This document shows positions 42,347-51,646 of a DNA stretch of 64,000 nt, piece by piece; positions within the stretch are counted from its first letter, which is position 1; the number at the start of each line of letters is the position of its first letter. Under the pieces are notes generated by a model that saw nothing but the letters and a program-made list of their open reading frames with translations, did not search any database and had not been told where the DNA came from. A program made the position numbers and the translations under genes. Origin of the DNA: Rubrivivax sp. (GTDB lineage Bacteria > Pseudomonadota > Gammaproteobacteria > Burkholderiales > Burkholderiaceae_C); assembly GCA_020852865.1 (NCBI GenBank), contig JADYZZ010000070.1, forward strand, positions 51,935-115,934. Direction: 5' to 3'.

Positions 42347-43023
42347 GCGCGGGGCTCCAGGCCCTGCCGCAGCAAGGCGACGAATTGGCGGGCGATGCCC
42401 GCGGGCGAATGCGCGCCGCCCGCGCGGTACCAGCGCGGTGACCCGTTGAGGGCACCCAGCAGCATCAGGCGCAGTGCACGGCGGTCGGTGCGCCGCGGCA
42501 GCGGCAGCGCAGCGACGAAGCCGCTCCACAGCGCCTCGTAGCGGTCGCGCAGTTGCACCAGGCGCGCGGCGGCCGCCGGCACGTCGGGCGGGAACACGCG
42601 CACCACCACGCGGGCGTAATCGTCGTCGCGCAGGATGGCCTCGAGGTGCGCCACGCAGGCCGCCTGCAGCCGCTCCCAGGGCTCGGCCCGCGGCAAGACG
42701 GCCGCTTCGACGGCGGCGCAGATCTGCTCGACGCCGCGCTGGTACACGGCGACCAGCAGATCGTCCTTGGTCGCGAAGTGGCAGTACAGCGAGCCCGGCA
42801 GCATGCCCGCGGCGCCGGCGATCTCACGCACCGAGGTGCCGTCGAAGCCGCGCCGGCCGAACAGGCGCGCCGCGGCGTCCAGCACCAGCGGGGCGCGGCT
42901 GTCGGCGTGCGGCTGCCTGGGCGCCGTCGGTGCCGCGGCAGGCCGGACAGACCGGGCAGGTGCGGCCCGCCGGCGCGTGGCGGCGGGCGGCGCGACCGGA
43001 GGGCGGACGAAGGTGCGTGGCAC
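42343..43023 (-). CDS. TetR/AcrR-family transcriptional regulator
   Basis: VLDAAARLFGRRGFDGTSVREIAGAAGMLPGSLYCHFATKDDLLVAVYQRGVEQI; overlaps B12 subunit start (ATGA). Confidence 0.92.
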   Translation of the reverse strand: MPRTFVRPPVAPPAATRRRAAPARSVRPAAAPTAPRQPHADSRAPLVLDAAARLFGRRGFDGTSVREIAGAAGMLPGSLYCHFATKDDLLVAVYQRGVEQICAAVEAAVLPRAEPWERLQAACVAHLEAILRDDDYARVVVRVFPPDVPAAAARLVQLRDRYEALWSGFVAALPLPRRTDRRALRLMLLGALNGSPRWYRAGGAHSPAGIARQFVALLRQGLEPRA

Positions 43024-43057
43024 GTCGGCGCGAGCGGGGCGGCAAGGCGCGCCACTA

Positions 43058-43077
43058 TACCAAACAACTGTTTGTTA
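43058..43077. promoter_or_regulatory. Imperfect 20-bp palindrome upstream of tetR (candidate TetR operator)
   Basis: TACCAAACAACTGTTTGTTA, with core AAACA-AC-TGTTT; 8/10 positions pair; sits in a locally AT-rich stretch about 35 bp upstream of the tetR start. Confidence 0.55.
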
Positions 43078-43193
43078 AAAAGCAATGCCGGGCCGGCTCG
43101 CCGACGACAGGGCGGCCGCACGGCGGCGGGCCGGTGCGCATTCGGCTCGAACGCAGCGTCGGCGGCGCGCGGGCGGGCATCGGCGCGGCATCG

Positions 43194-43270
43194 GCGCCGC
43201 ACCAGTGCCGCACCAGCGCCGCATCAGCGCCGCACCAGTGCCGCATCAGCGCCGCATCAGCGCGATGCCA
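43194..43270. repeat. 11-bp tandem repeat (GYGCCGCAYCA), about 7 copies
   Basis: GCGCCGCACCA-GTGCCGCACCA-GCGCCGCATCA-GCGCCGCACCA-GTGCCGCATCA-GCGCCGCATCA-GCGCGATGCCA read directly; overlaps the DUF349 stop codon. Confidence 0.9.
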
Positions 43271-46172
43271 GCGAGCCGCGCCGGCGCAGGCCGGCCAGAA
43301 CCGCGTCCAGCCGGGCACGCTGCGTGCCGTCCAGGCCCGGTCGCCGCAGCAGCTCGGCCAGCATCTGCACGGGCGCCGGCGGCGCCGCCGCGGGCCGCCG
43401 CGTCTCGAGCGCAGCCTTCATGGCCTGCAGCTTGAGCGCGCGGCGTGCCGCCTCGAACGCCGACGGCGACGCCAGACCCCAGGCGGCTTCGAGCTGCAGC
43501 AGCAGCTCGTCGCTCGGCAGCGGCAGGCGCGACACCGCCGGGTTGGCTGCGGCCAGCCCGGCGCGCCCGGCGAGTGCCGGCTCCAGCGGATCGGGCAGCG
43601 CCGGCCAGGCGGACCAGCGCTGGTCGATCCCGGCGGCTGCGTCGCTGCCCTCGTTGGCCTCGGCCGCATTCGCGGCGGCCTCCAGCGCCAGGCACAGCGC
43701 CAGCTTGGCCTCGAGGGCATCGCACAGGGCATGCCACTGGCGCTGGGCGCTCTGGCCCAGGCGCCGGTCGGCGGCTTCGCAGGCGCGGCGCAGGCGCTGC
43801 TCGAGCGCGGCGGCCGGCTCGCGCGCCGGCGCACCGAGACGCTGCCACTGCGTTTGGACCTCGGCGAGCACGCGGCGGATCTGCGTCGGCGGCGTGGCGT
43901 CGTCGACCGCCTCGAGGCGTTCGATCAGCGCCCGGCGTTCGGCATCCTGCACGGCGAACTGCGCCTGGCGCGCATCGAACGCGGCCTGGCGCGCGGCGAA
44001 CGCGCCGTCGAGTGCGGACCTGAACTCCTGCCACAGCGCCGCCTCGTCGGCGCGCGCCAGCGGCAGGCTCTGGGCGTGCTGCTGCCAGCGCGCCTGCAGC
44101 GCGCGTGCCAGCGGCACGAGGTCGCGGCCCGCGGCGTCGGCGGCGAGGGCGCGCGCCTCGGCCACGAGCTGCTCGCGCTCGGCGCGCGCAGCCGCGCGCA
44201 GCGCCTGCAGCGGCTCGGCCAGGCGCCGCAGTGCGGCGTCGGCGCGGTCGGCGAGCGGCTTGCGCGCTTCGGGCGGCACGGTGTGCGCCAGCGGACCGAG
44301 CTTGCGCCAGGCGGCGTGGAACTGCTCGAGACGGCCGGCCGGCGAACGCCACGCGGCCGCTGCTGCCGTGCCGTCGCCGGCGGGCACCGGCACGGCCTCC
44401 AGCGCGGCCAGCAGGCGCTCGCGTTCGTGCAGGTTGCGCGCACGCGCGTTGCGCTGCGCCTCGAGCTGCAGCGCCACCGGTCGGTAGGCGGACTCGAGCG
44501 CGGTGTCGAAGCGCTTCCACAGGGCGTGGCTCACGCTGCCGCCCTGGTGATCGAGCGCCTTCCAGCGCGCGCGCAGATCGGTGATCGTCTCGACGAGCTG
44601 GCGCGTCGTGAGCTCGGGGCCTTCCTTCCCGCGCCTCTTGCCCGCGTGCCGGGGCTCGCCCGTCGCCCAGGCTGCGTCGGCGCGCCCGGCGCCGGGTACG
44701 TCGCCCGCGGCGCCTTCGGCGTTGGCCGGAGGGTCGGGCATGACTTCGGTCCTGATCTCGGGCTTGGCGTCGGCACCGGCGTCGGACGCGACCGCGGCAT
44801 TGGCGACGCGGCAGTCGCTCCCGGGGTCGCCGCCGCTGACTGCAAAGCTCGCGCCGTCCTTGCCGCCGTCCGTGCTGCCGTCCGTGCCGCCGTCCGTGGT
44901 CGTGCTTGCCGACACCGCCGCGGCCAGCGCCTCGGCCTGCTGCAGCAGTTCGTCGCGCGCGCGGCTGCCGGCCCAGCGCCGCCAGCCTTCGAGCTGCGCC
45001 AGACGCGCCTGCAGTGCATCGATGCGTCCACGCTGCGCCGCCGGCGGCGTTCCGGGTTGGCGTTCGATCCGGGCCAGCAACGTGCGCGCCGGCGTGAGCT
45101 GGCCCGCCTCGAGCGCGCCCTCGGCCTCGTCCAGCGCTGCCGCCAGCGCCTGCTGGACCTCGCGCCGGCGCAGCTCGCGCAGCCGGCTGCGGTGTGCCGC
45201 GATGGCCATGGCGCGTGCTTGCTGCTGCTGCGCCACGTGGTGGCGCATCGCGTCGTCCCAGACCGGGCGACCGAGCGGCGCGAAGGCCGCCCAGCGTTGC
45301 AGCCAGGCGTGCCAGGCGTCGTCTTCCGCGCGCACCGGCGCGCGGCCGGGCTCCCCCGCTGCGTCGTCGTCCGACAGGGGCAGGGGCAACTGCCGCAGCT
45401 CGTCGAGCAGGGCCAGGCGCGGCGCGAGCGCGTCGGCCGCTTCGAGGCCGCGCCGCAGCAGCTCGCAATGCGTGGGCGCAGCCTCGGGCGGCGCGGCGTC
45501 GAGGGTCGCGCGGGCTGCGGTGGCGGCGGCAGCCAGCGCGCCGCCTGCGCCGCCGTCCTCGATGCCTTGCACGCCGGCCGCCTCGAGTCCGGCGAGCGCG
45601 GCCAGTGCCCGCTCCGTCCACAGGCGCAGGAGGCGCGGCCGGTCGGCGTGCGCGCGCGTTGCGGCAGCCATCTGCGCCATGAGCGCGGCGAACTCGGCCG
45701 CGACGGCGCCGTCGACGAGCCTTGCGTCGAGTGCGCGCCAGGCGCGGTCGAGTTCGACCAGTTCGTTGAGCGCCAGCGCAGGCTGCGCCGCGGCGAAGCG
45801 CGCCGCGGCCAGCACCGTGGCCGCGCCTTCGCCGGCCTGGCGCCGCGCCGCCGCGGCGCTCAGGCGGCGCTTGGCCAGGCTGTGCAGGCGGCGGTCATGG
45901 CTGCGGGACGCGCCCTCGACGCGGCGCAGCGCGGCTTCGCCCTGCAGCGCCTCCACCGCTGCCAGCCTGAGCTCGAGCGGCGCCGGGCCTTCGGCCAGCT
46001 CCAGCAGCGCCGCGTCGTCGCCCTGCGCCGCGCGCAGGCGCTCGTGCCAGTCGACTGCAGCCGCTGCGGCCTTGGCGGCGGCAGCAGGCGCAGCAGCGGC
46101 CGGTCGGCCGGCCGGCGGTGTCGCCGCCCCGTTGTCGGATTGGCGTTGGCGTTCGAAGATCCAGCGGCGCAT
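43257..46172 (-). CDS. Large DUF349-containing protein (971 aa)
   Basis: Repeated W-x2-L/coiled DUF349-like segments (e.g. LRARWKALDHQGGSVSHALWKRFDTALESAYRPV..., FHAAWRKLGPLAHTVPPEARKPLADRADAALRRL, LQARWQQHAQSLPLARADEAALWQEFRSALDGAFAAR). Confidence 0.8.
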   Translation of the reverse strand: MRRWIFERQRQSDNGAATPPAGRPAAAAPAAAAKAAAAAVDWHERLRAAQGDDAALLELAEGPAPLELRLAAVEALQGEAALRRVEGASRSHDRRLHSLAKRRLSAAAARRQAGEGAATVLAAARFAAAQPALALNELVELDRAWRALDARLVDGAVAAEFAALMAQMAAATRAHADRPRLLRLWTERALAALAGLEAAGVQGIEDGGAGGALAAAATAARATLDAAPPEAAPTHCELLRRGLEAADALAPRLALLDELRQLPLPLSDDDAAGEPGRAPVRAEDDAWHAWLQRWAAFAPLGRPVWDDAMRHHVAQQQQARAMAIAAHRSRLRELRRREVQQALAAALDEAEGALEAGQLTPARTLLARIERQPGTPPAAQRGRIDALQARLAQLEGWRRWAGSRARDELLQQAEALAAAVSASTTTDGGTDGSTDGGKDGASFAVSGGDPGSDCRVANAAVASDAGADAKPEIRTEVMPDPPANAEGAAGDVPGAGRADAAWATGEPRHAGKRRGKEGPELTTRQLVETITDLRARWKALDHQGGSVSHALWKRFDTALESAYRPVALQLEAQRNARARNLHERERLLAALEAVPVPAGDGTAAAAAWRSPAGRLEQFHAAWRKLGPLAHTVPPEARKPLADRADAALRRLAEPLQALRAAARAEREQLVAEARALAADAAGRDLVPLARALQARWQQHAQSLPLARADEAALWQEFRSALDGAFAARQAAFDARQAQFAVQDAERRALIERLEAVDDATPPTQIRRVLAEVQTQWQRLGAPAREPAAALEQRLRRACEAADRRLGQSAQRQWHALCDALEAKLALCLALEAAANAAEANEGSDAAAGIDQRWSAWPALPDPLEPALAGRAGLAAANPAVSRLPLPSDELLLQLEAAWGLASPSAFEAARRALKLQAMKAALETRRPAAAPPAPVQMLAELLRRPGLDGTQRARLDAVLAGLRRRGSLASR

Positions 46173-46298
46173 GTGGCTTGCAAGGCAGGGCGCGTCCGGC
46201 GCGGGCGCTGCGCCGATTGTCGGCGCCCGGCCGCGGCCCAGGCCACGGTACGACCGGGCGGCGCGGTCGTGCCGTGGCGCGCGCCCGCCGCAGGACGC

Positions 46299-46793
46299 TC
46301 AGGCGATGACGAACGCCGCCGCTGCGGTGGCGATCAGCAGGCCTTCGTCGTTGTGCAGCGTCATCTGCGTCGAGCCGATGCGTCCGCCCAGGCGCGTGAC
46401 GCGCGCCACGGCGTCGAAGCGCTTGCCGATGCCGGGACGCAGGAAGTCGATGCGCAGGTCGATCGTGCCCATGCGGGCGAAGCGGTGCAGCACCTGGTCG
46501 GCGCTGTCGTTCGGGTGGCGCGCGGCGAGCTCGGCCATCAGCGCCAGGCCGGCCATGCCGTCGAGCACCGAGGAAATGACGCCGCCGTGCAGCCGCCCGT
46601 AGAGGAAATGGCCGACGAGCTCGGGGCGCATCTCGAAGCTGCCGCGCACGTCGCCCGCCTTGACCGAAGCGATCTTCAGTCCGAGCAGGCGGTTGAACGC
46701 GATCTGCTCTTCGAAGATGGCCTTGACCAGGGTGTCGAAGCGCGCCTGCTCCGCGGCGCTGCGCGGCGTGCCGGCGGCGGCGCGCTGGCTCAT
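46299..46793 (-). CDS. Hotdog thioesterase-family protein
   Basis: MSQRAAAGTPRSAAEQARFDTLVKAIFEEQIAFNRLLGLKIASVKAGDVRGSFEMRPELVGHFLYGRLHGGVISSVLDGMAGLAL. Confidence 0.85.
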   Translation of the reverse strand: MSQRAAAGTPRSAAEQARFDTLVKAIFEEQIAFNRLLGLKIASVKAGDVRGSFEMRPELVGHFLYGRLHGGVISSVLDGMAGLALMAELAARHPNDSADQVLHRFARMGTIDLRIDFLRPGIGKRFDAVARVTRLGGRIGSTQMTLHNDEGLLIATAAAAFVIA

Positions 46794-48721
46794 TCGGCGC
46801 TGTCCAGCTCGACCAGCAGCGCGCCGGCAGCCACGCTGGCCTTCGGCACCGCGTGCACGGCCTTGATGCGGCCGGCTGCGGCGGCGTGCAGCCAGATCTC
46901 CATCTTCATGGCCTCGACGCAGACCAGCGGCTGGCCGAGCGCGACCCGTTCGCCCACGGCCACCGCCAGCTGCGCCACGACGCCGGCCACCGGCGCGCAG
47001 GCACGACGCGGATCGGCGGCCGCGTCGGCGGCCGGCAGGGGCGAGGGCTCGCGGAAGCCGAACACCGCGCCGTCGATGGCGAGCTGCAGGCCGGCCTCGG
47101 TGCGCACGGCGTGCAGGCGGCGGTGCCGGCCGTCGATCGCCACGCGCAGCGCGCTGCCTTCGAACGACTCGACGCGCACGCCCGGCGGCGGTGCGCGCAG
47201 CGTGCGCTGCTGCCCGTCGCACTGCAGCGTGAGGTCGAAGCGCGAGACGCTGGCCGGCCGCTGCGCCTCGTCGCCGGCCAGCAGCGCCGCGGCGATGCGC
47301 CAGGCGTCGTCGTGCGGCACGGGCCGCTGCAGCAGCGGCGCGCCGCCGGCCTGCCACTCGTCGAGCAGCGTCGTCGTCATCGTCGCGGCGGCGAAGCGCG
47401 GGTGCTGAATCAGGTCGCGCAGGAAGCGGGCGTTACTCGCGGGGCCGAACAGCGGTGCCTGCTCGAGCGCGCGCACGAGGCGCCGGACGGCATCGGTGCG
47501 GTCGCGGCCGTGCGCGATGAACTTGGCCAGCAGCGCGTCGTAGTGGGGCGTGACCTCGGTGCCGGCGGCGATGCCGTGGTCGATGCGCACGCCGCCGCGC
47601 GGCGTGCCGTGGCCCGGGCTCTCGGCGGCCTCGGGCCGCCAGCCGGTGATGCGGCCGCTCTGCGGCTTCCAGCCGTCGTAGGGGTCTTCCGCGTACAGAC
47701 GCGCCTCGATGGCGTGACCCTCGAAGCGGATCTCGTCCTGCCTCAGCGGCAGCGGCTCGCCGGCAGCCACGCGCAGCTGCCACTCGACGAGGTCGAGCCC
47801 GGTGATGCACTCGGTGACCGGATGCTCGACCTGCAGGCGCGTGTTCATCTCGAGGAAGTAGTGCTGCAGGCCGGCGTCGACGATGAACTCGACGGTGCCG
47901 GCGCCGCGGTAGCCGACGGCGCGCGCGGCGGCGACGGCGTCGCGGCCCATCGCGGCGCGCAGCGCCGCAGTGACGACGGGCGAAGGCGCCTCCTCGACCA
48001 CCTTCTGCCGGCGCCGCTGCGCCGTGCAGTCGCGCTCGCCCAGGTGCACGGCGTGGCCGTGGCCGTCGGCGAAGACCTGGATCTCGATGTGGCGCCCGCC
48101 TTCGATCAGGCGCTCGAGCATCAGCCGCCCGTCGCCGAACGCGCTCTCGGCCTCGCGTCGCGCAGCGGCCAGCGCGGCCGGCAGCTCGGCCAGCGCACGC
48201 GCGTCGCGCACGAGGCGCATGCCGCGGCCGCCGCCGCCGGCCACGGCCTTGACGAGCAGCGGCGTGCCGAGTGCCCGCGCTTCGGCGGCGAGCCGCTCGT
48301 CGCCCTGGTCTTCGCCCAGGTAGTCCGGCGCGCAGGGCACGCCGGCCGCTCGCATGCGGCGCTTGGCGGCGGCCTTGTCGCCCATCGCCTCGATGGCCTC
48401 GGGCGGCGGGCCGATGAACACGAGACCGGCGTCGACGCAGGCGCGCGCGAAGTCGGCACGCTCGGAAAGAAAGCCGTAGCCGGGGTGGACGGCGTCGGCG
48501 CCGGCCTGCTTCGCCGCGGCGATGAGGGCCTGGATGTTCAGGTACGAGGCGGCGGCCGGCGCCTCGCCGATGCCCAGCGCCTCGTCGGCCAGCGCGACAT
48601 GCGGCGCCTGCGCGTCGGCCGCCGCGTACACCGCCACCGTGCGCCAGCCCAGGCGCTGCGCCGTGCGCAGCACGCGGCAGGCGATCTCACCGCGATTGGC
48701 GACCAGGATCTTGCCGAACAC
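46790..48721 (-). CDS. Acyl-CoA carboxylase alpha subunit (biotin carboxylase plus BCCP)
   Basis: MFGKILVANRGEIACRVLRTAQRLGWRTVAVYAAADAQAPHVALADEA...; C-terminal CVEAMKMEIWLHA biotinylation motif. Confidence 0.95.
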   Translation of the reverse strand: MFGKILVANRGEIACRVLRTAQRLGWRTVAVYAAADAQAPHVALADEALGIGEAPAAASYLNIQALIAAAKQAGADAVHPGYGFLSERADFARACVDAGLVFIGPPPEAIEAMGDKAAAKRRMRAAGVPCAPDYLGEDQGDERLAAEARALGTPLLVKAVAGGGGRGMRLVRDARALAELPAALAAARREAESAFGDGRLMLERLIEGGRHIEIQVFADGHGHAVHLGERDCTAQRRRQKVVEEAPSPVVTAALRAAMGRDAVAAARAVGYRGAGTVEFIVDAGLQHYFLEMNTRLQVEHPVTECITGLDLVEWQLRVAAGEPLPLRQDEIRFEGHAIEARLYAEDPYDGWKPQSGRITGWRPEAAESPGHGTPRGGVRIDHGIAAGTEVTPHYDALLAKFIAHGRDRTDAVRRLVRALEQAPLFGPASNARFLRDLIQHPRFAAATMTTTLLDEWQAGGAPLLQRPVPHDDAWRIAAALLAGDEAQRPASVSRFDLTLQCDGQQRTLRAPPPGVRVESFEGSALRVAIDGRHRRLHAVRTEAGLQLAIDGAVFGFREPSPLPAADAAADPRRACAPVAGVVAQLAVAVGERVALGQPLVCVEAMKMEIWLHAAAAGRIKAVHAVPKASVAAGALLVELDSAE

Positions 48722-48796
48722 CGGCTGCTCCGATCGGGGCGGATGCGTCTGCTCGCGTTGCGCGCACCGACGGTGTCGCGTCCGCAGCCGAGGCTC

Positions 48797-49951
48797 TCAG
48801 TGCGCGCCCTTGGGCAGCGTGCCCTCGAGCTTGCAGATGATGCCGAGCATGATCTCGTCGGCGCCGCCGCCGATCGAGACGAGGCGCGAGTCGCGGTAGG
48901 CCTGCGAGGCCGGGTTGTCCCAGGTGTAGCCCATGCCGCCCCAGTACTGCAGGCAGGTGTCGGCGACCTCGCGCGACAGGCGCCCGCACTTGAGCTTGGC
49001 CATGCTGGCGAGCTTGGTGACGTCCTTGCCGCCGACGAACATCTCGACCGCGCGGTAGGTGAGCGCGCGCAGCGCCTCGACTTCGGTGCGCAACTCGGCC
49101 AGGCGGAAGTGCACCACCTGGTTGTCGAGGATGCTCTTGCCGAAGGCCTTGCGCTGGCGCGTGTACTCGATGGTCTGGTCGATCAGCCGATCCATGCTGC
49201 GCAGGCTGCTGGCGGCGCCCCACAGGCGCTCCTCCTGGAACTGCAGCATCTGGAACGTGAACCCCAGCCCCTCCTGCCCGATGAGGTTGCGCTGCGGCAC
49301 GCGCACGTTGTCGAAGAACAGCTGCGCGGTGTCGGAGCTGTCCATGCCGATCTTGCGGATCGGCTGGCGCGTGATGCCGGCGGCGTCCATCGGCACGACG
49401 ATGAGGCTCTTGTTCTTGTGCGGCGGTCCGTCGCCGGTGTTGGCGAGCAGGCAGCACCAGTCGGCCTGCATGCCGTTGGTGATCCACATCTTGGTGCCGT
49501 TGACGACGTAGTCGCCGCCTTCCTTGCGCGCGCTGGTGCGCACGGCGGCCACGTCGCTGCCGCCGCCGGGCTCGCTCACGCCCAGGCAGCCGACCAGATC
49601 GCCGGCGATCGAGGGCGCCAGCCACGCGCGGCGCAGTTCGTCGGAGCCGAAGCGCGCCAGCGCCGGCGTGCACATGTCGGTGTGCACGCCGATGGCCATC
49701 GGCACGCCGCCGCAGTTGCACTCGCCCAGCGCCTCGGCCATCACCATGCTGTAGCCGAAGTCCAGGCCCGCGCCGCCGTATTCCTCGGGGTACTTGAGGC
49801 CGAGCAGGCCGAGCCGGCCGAGCTTCTTGAACACCTCGTGGCTGGGGAACTGCTGGGCGCGCTCCCACTCGGCGACATGCGGGTTGAGCTCGTTGCGGCA
49901 GAACCTGACCACCGTGTCTTCGATCTGGCGGTGCTCCGGGGTGAAATTCAT
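48797..49951 (-). CDS. Acyl-CoA dehydrogenase
   Basis: MNFTPEHRQIEDTVVRFCRNELNPHVAEWER...CLGVSEPGGGSDVAAVRTSA...VNGTKMWITNGMQADWCCLLANT. Confidence 0.95.
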   Translation of the reverse strand: MNFTPEHRQIEDTVVRFCRNELNPHVAEWERAQQFPSHEVFKKLGRLGLLGLKYPEEYGGAGLDFGYSMVMAEALGECNCGGVPMAIGVHTDMCTPALARFGSDELRRAWLAPSIAGDLVGCLGVSEPGGGSDVAAVRTSARKEGGDYVVNGTKMWITNGMQADWCCLLANTGDGPPHKNKSLIVVPMDAAGITRQPIRKIGMDSSDTAQLFFDNVRVPQRNLIGQEGLGFTFQMLQFQEERLWGAASSLRSMDRLIDQTIEYTRQRKAFGKSILDNQVVHFRLAELRTEVEALRALTYRAVEMFVGGKDVTKLASMAKLKCGRLSREVADTCLQYWGGMGYTWDNPASQAYRDSRLVSIGGGADEIMLGIICKLEGTLPKGAH

Positions 49952-49993
49952 TGCTTGCTCCTGGAGAGGGGGTCGGACCGGGCGCCGGCGGCG

Positions 49994-51604
49994 CTAGAGC
50001 CGGGCGACGCCGAAGGTGTTGGGCCGCAGCGTGCGCGCGTCGCCCTCGGCGGCGATGGTCAGGGCGAGGCCGAGGATGCGCCGCGTGTCGCGCGGATCGA
50101 TGATGCCGTCGTCCCACAGGCGCGCCGTGCCGAACAGCGCCGCGCTCTCGGCATCGAGGCGCCGGCGCAGCGCGTCGCTCAGCGCCGCCAGCGCCGCGTC
50201 GTCGGGCTGCTGGCCCATCTTGGCGAGCTTGTTGCGGTTGACGATGTCCATCACCCTGGCCGCCTGCGCGCCGCCCATCACCGCGGTGCGCGCGCTCGGC
50301 CAGGCGAAGATGAAGCGCGGGTCGAAGCCGCGCCCGCACATGCCGTAGTTGCCCGCGCCGTAGCTGCCGCCGAGCACGACGGTGAGCCGGGCGACGCGCG
50401 CGTTGGCCACGGCCTGGATCATCTTGCTGCCGTGCTTGATGGCGCCGGCCTGCTCGGCCGCCCGGCCGACCATGTAGCCGGTGGTGTTCTGCAGGAACAG
50501 CAGCGGCGTGCCGCTCTGGTCGCACAGCTGGATGAACTGGCCGGCCTTGGCGCTGCCCTCGGGCTGGATCGGCCCGTTGTTGCCGACGATGCCCACCGCA
50601 TGGCCGCACAGGCGCGCGTGGCCGCAGATCGTGTCGGTGCCGTAGGCGGCCTTGAACTCGAGGAAGTCGGAGCCGTCGAGCAGGCGCGCGAGCACCTCGC
50701 GCACGTCGTAGGGCTCGCGCTCGTCGGCCGGCACCACGCCCATCAGCTCCTCGGCGGCGAACCGCGGCTCGGGTGCGTCCGGCCGCGCGGCGATGCGGTC
50801 CCAGGGCAGCTTGTCGACGAGCTCGCGCGCCAGCGCGATCGCGTGCGCGTCGTCGTCGGCGAGGTATTCGCCCAGGCCGGTGACGCTGGCGTGCATGCGG
50901 GCGCCGCCGAGCTCCTCGTCGCTGGCGTCCTCGCCGATGGCCGCCTTCACCAGCGGCGGGCCGGCCAGGTAGATGCTGCTGCGTTCCTTGACCAGCACGA
51001 CGTAGTCCGAAAGGCCCGGCAGGTAGGCGCCGCCGGCGGTGGACGAGCCGTGCACGACGGCGACTTGCGGAATGCCGGCGGCCGACAGCCGCGCCTGATT
51101 GGCGAAGGTGCGGCCGCCGTCGACGAAGATCTCGGCCTGGTAGAGCAGGTTGGCGCCGCCCGACTCCACCAGCGCCACGAGCGGCAGCTTGTTCTCGCGC
51201 GCCAGCTCCTGCGCGCGCAGCGCCTTCTTCAGGCCCATCGGGGCGATGGTGCCGCCCTTGACGGCGCTGTCGCTGGCCGTGACCAGCACGCGCTTGCCGG
51301 CGACGACGCCGATGCCGACGATGCTGCCGCCGCCGAGCACGCTCTTCCTGCCGTCGTCGTCGTGCAGCCCCAGGCCGGCGAGCGTCGACAGCTCGAGGAA
51401 GGCGCTGCCGCGGTCGAGCAGGCGCGCCACGCGCTCGCGCGGCAGCAGCTGGCCGCGCGCTTCGAAGCGGGCGCGCTTGCTCGCCGACTCGGCCACCACC
51501 AGGGCCTCGAGGCGCCGCACCTCGGCCAGGCGCTCGTGCATGCGCGCGGCGTTGGCGGCGAAGGCGGGCGAGTTCGGGGCGAGCCGGGTGCCGAGGGCGC
51601 TCAT
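49994..51604 (-). CDS. Acyl-CoA carboxylase beta subunit (carboxyltransferase; methylcrotonyl-/geranyl-CoA carboxylase family)
   Basis: LVESGGANLLYQAEIFVDGGRTFANQARLSAAGIPQVAVVHGSSTAGGAYLPGLSDYVV...LLFLQNTTGYMVGRAAEQAGAIKHGSKMIQAVANARVARLTVVLGGSYGAGNYGMCGRGFDPRF. Confidence 0.92.
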   Translation of the reverse strand: MSALGTRLAPNSPAFAANAARMHERLAEVRRLEALVVAESASKRARFEARGQLLPRERVARLLDRGSAFLELSTLAGLGLHDDDGRKSVLGGGSIVGIGVVAGKRVLVTASDSAVKGGTIAPMGLKKALRAQELARENKLPLVALVESGGANLLYQAEIFVDGGRTFANQARLSAAGIPQVAVVHGSSTAGGAYLPGLSDYVVLVKERSSIYLAGPPLVKAAIGEDASDEELGGARMHASVTGLGEYLADDDAHAIALARELVDKLPWDRIAARPDAPEPRFAAEELMGVVPADEREPYDVREVLARLLDGSDFLEFKAAYGTDTICGHARLCGHAVGIVGNNGPIQPEGSAKAGQFIQLCDQSGTPLLFLQNTTGYMVGRAAEQAGAIKHGSKMIQAVANARVARLTVVLGGSYGAGNYGMCGRGFDPRFIFAWPSARTAVMGGAQAARVMDIVNRNKLAKMGQQPDDAALAALSDALRRRLDAESAALFGTARLWDDGIIDPRDTRRILGLALTIAAEGDARTLRPNTFGVARL

Positions 51605-51646
51605 CACGGGGCGGACGAAGCCGGGACGCCGCATTGGACCCTCGGG

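Noticed and set aside
42474-47408. 1644-aa plus-strand ORF
   Set aside because: Antisense shadow ORF of DUF349/TetR/carboxylase genes in high-GC DNA; Arg/Ala/Gly-rich with no recognisable domains, whereas the minus strand encodes clear proteins.
51632-51634. Upstream ATG (MRRPGFVRP...) as start of the carboxyltransferase gene
   Set aside because: It would sit in the predicted -10 region of the promoter overlapping the palindrome; the internal MSALGTR start at 51604 is more plausible, though not proven.
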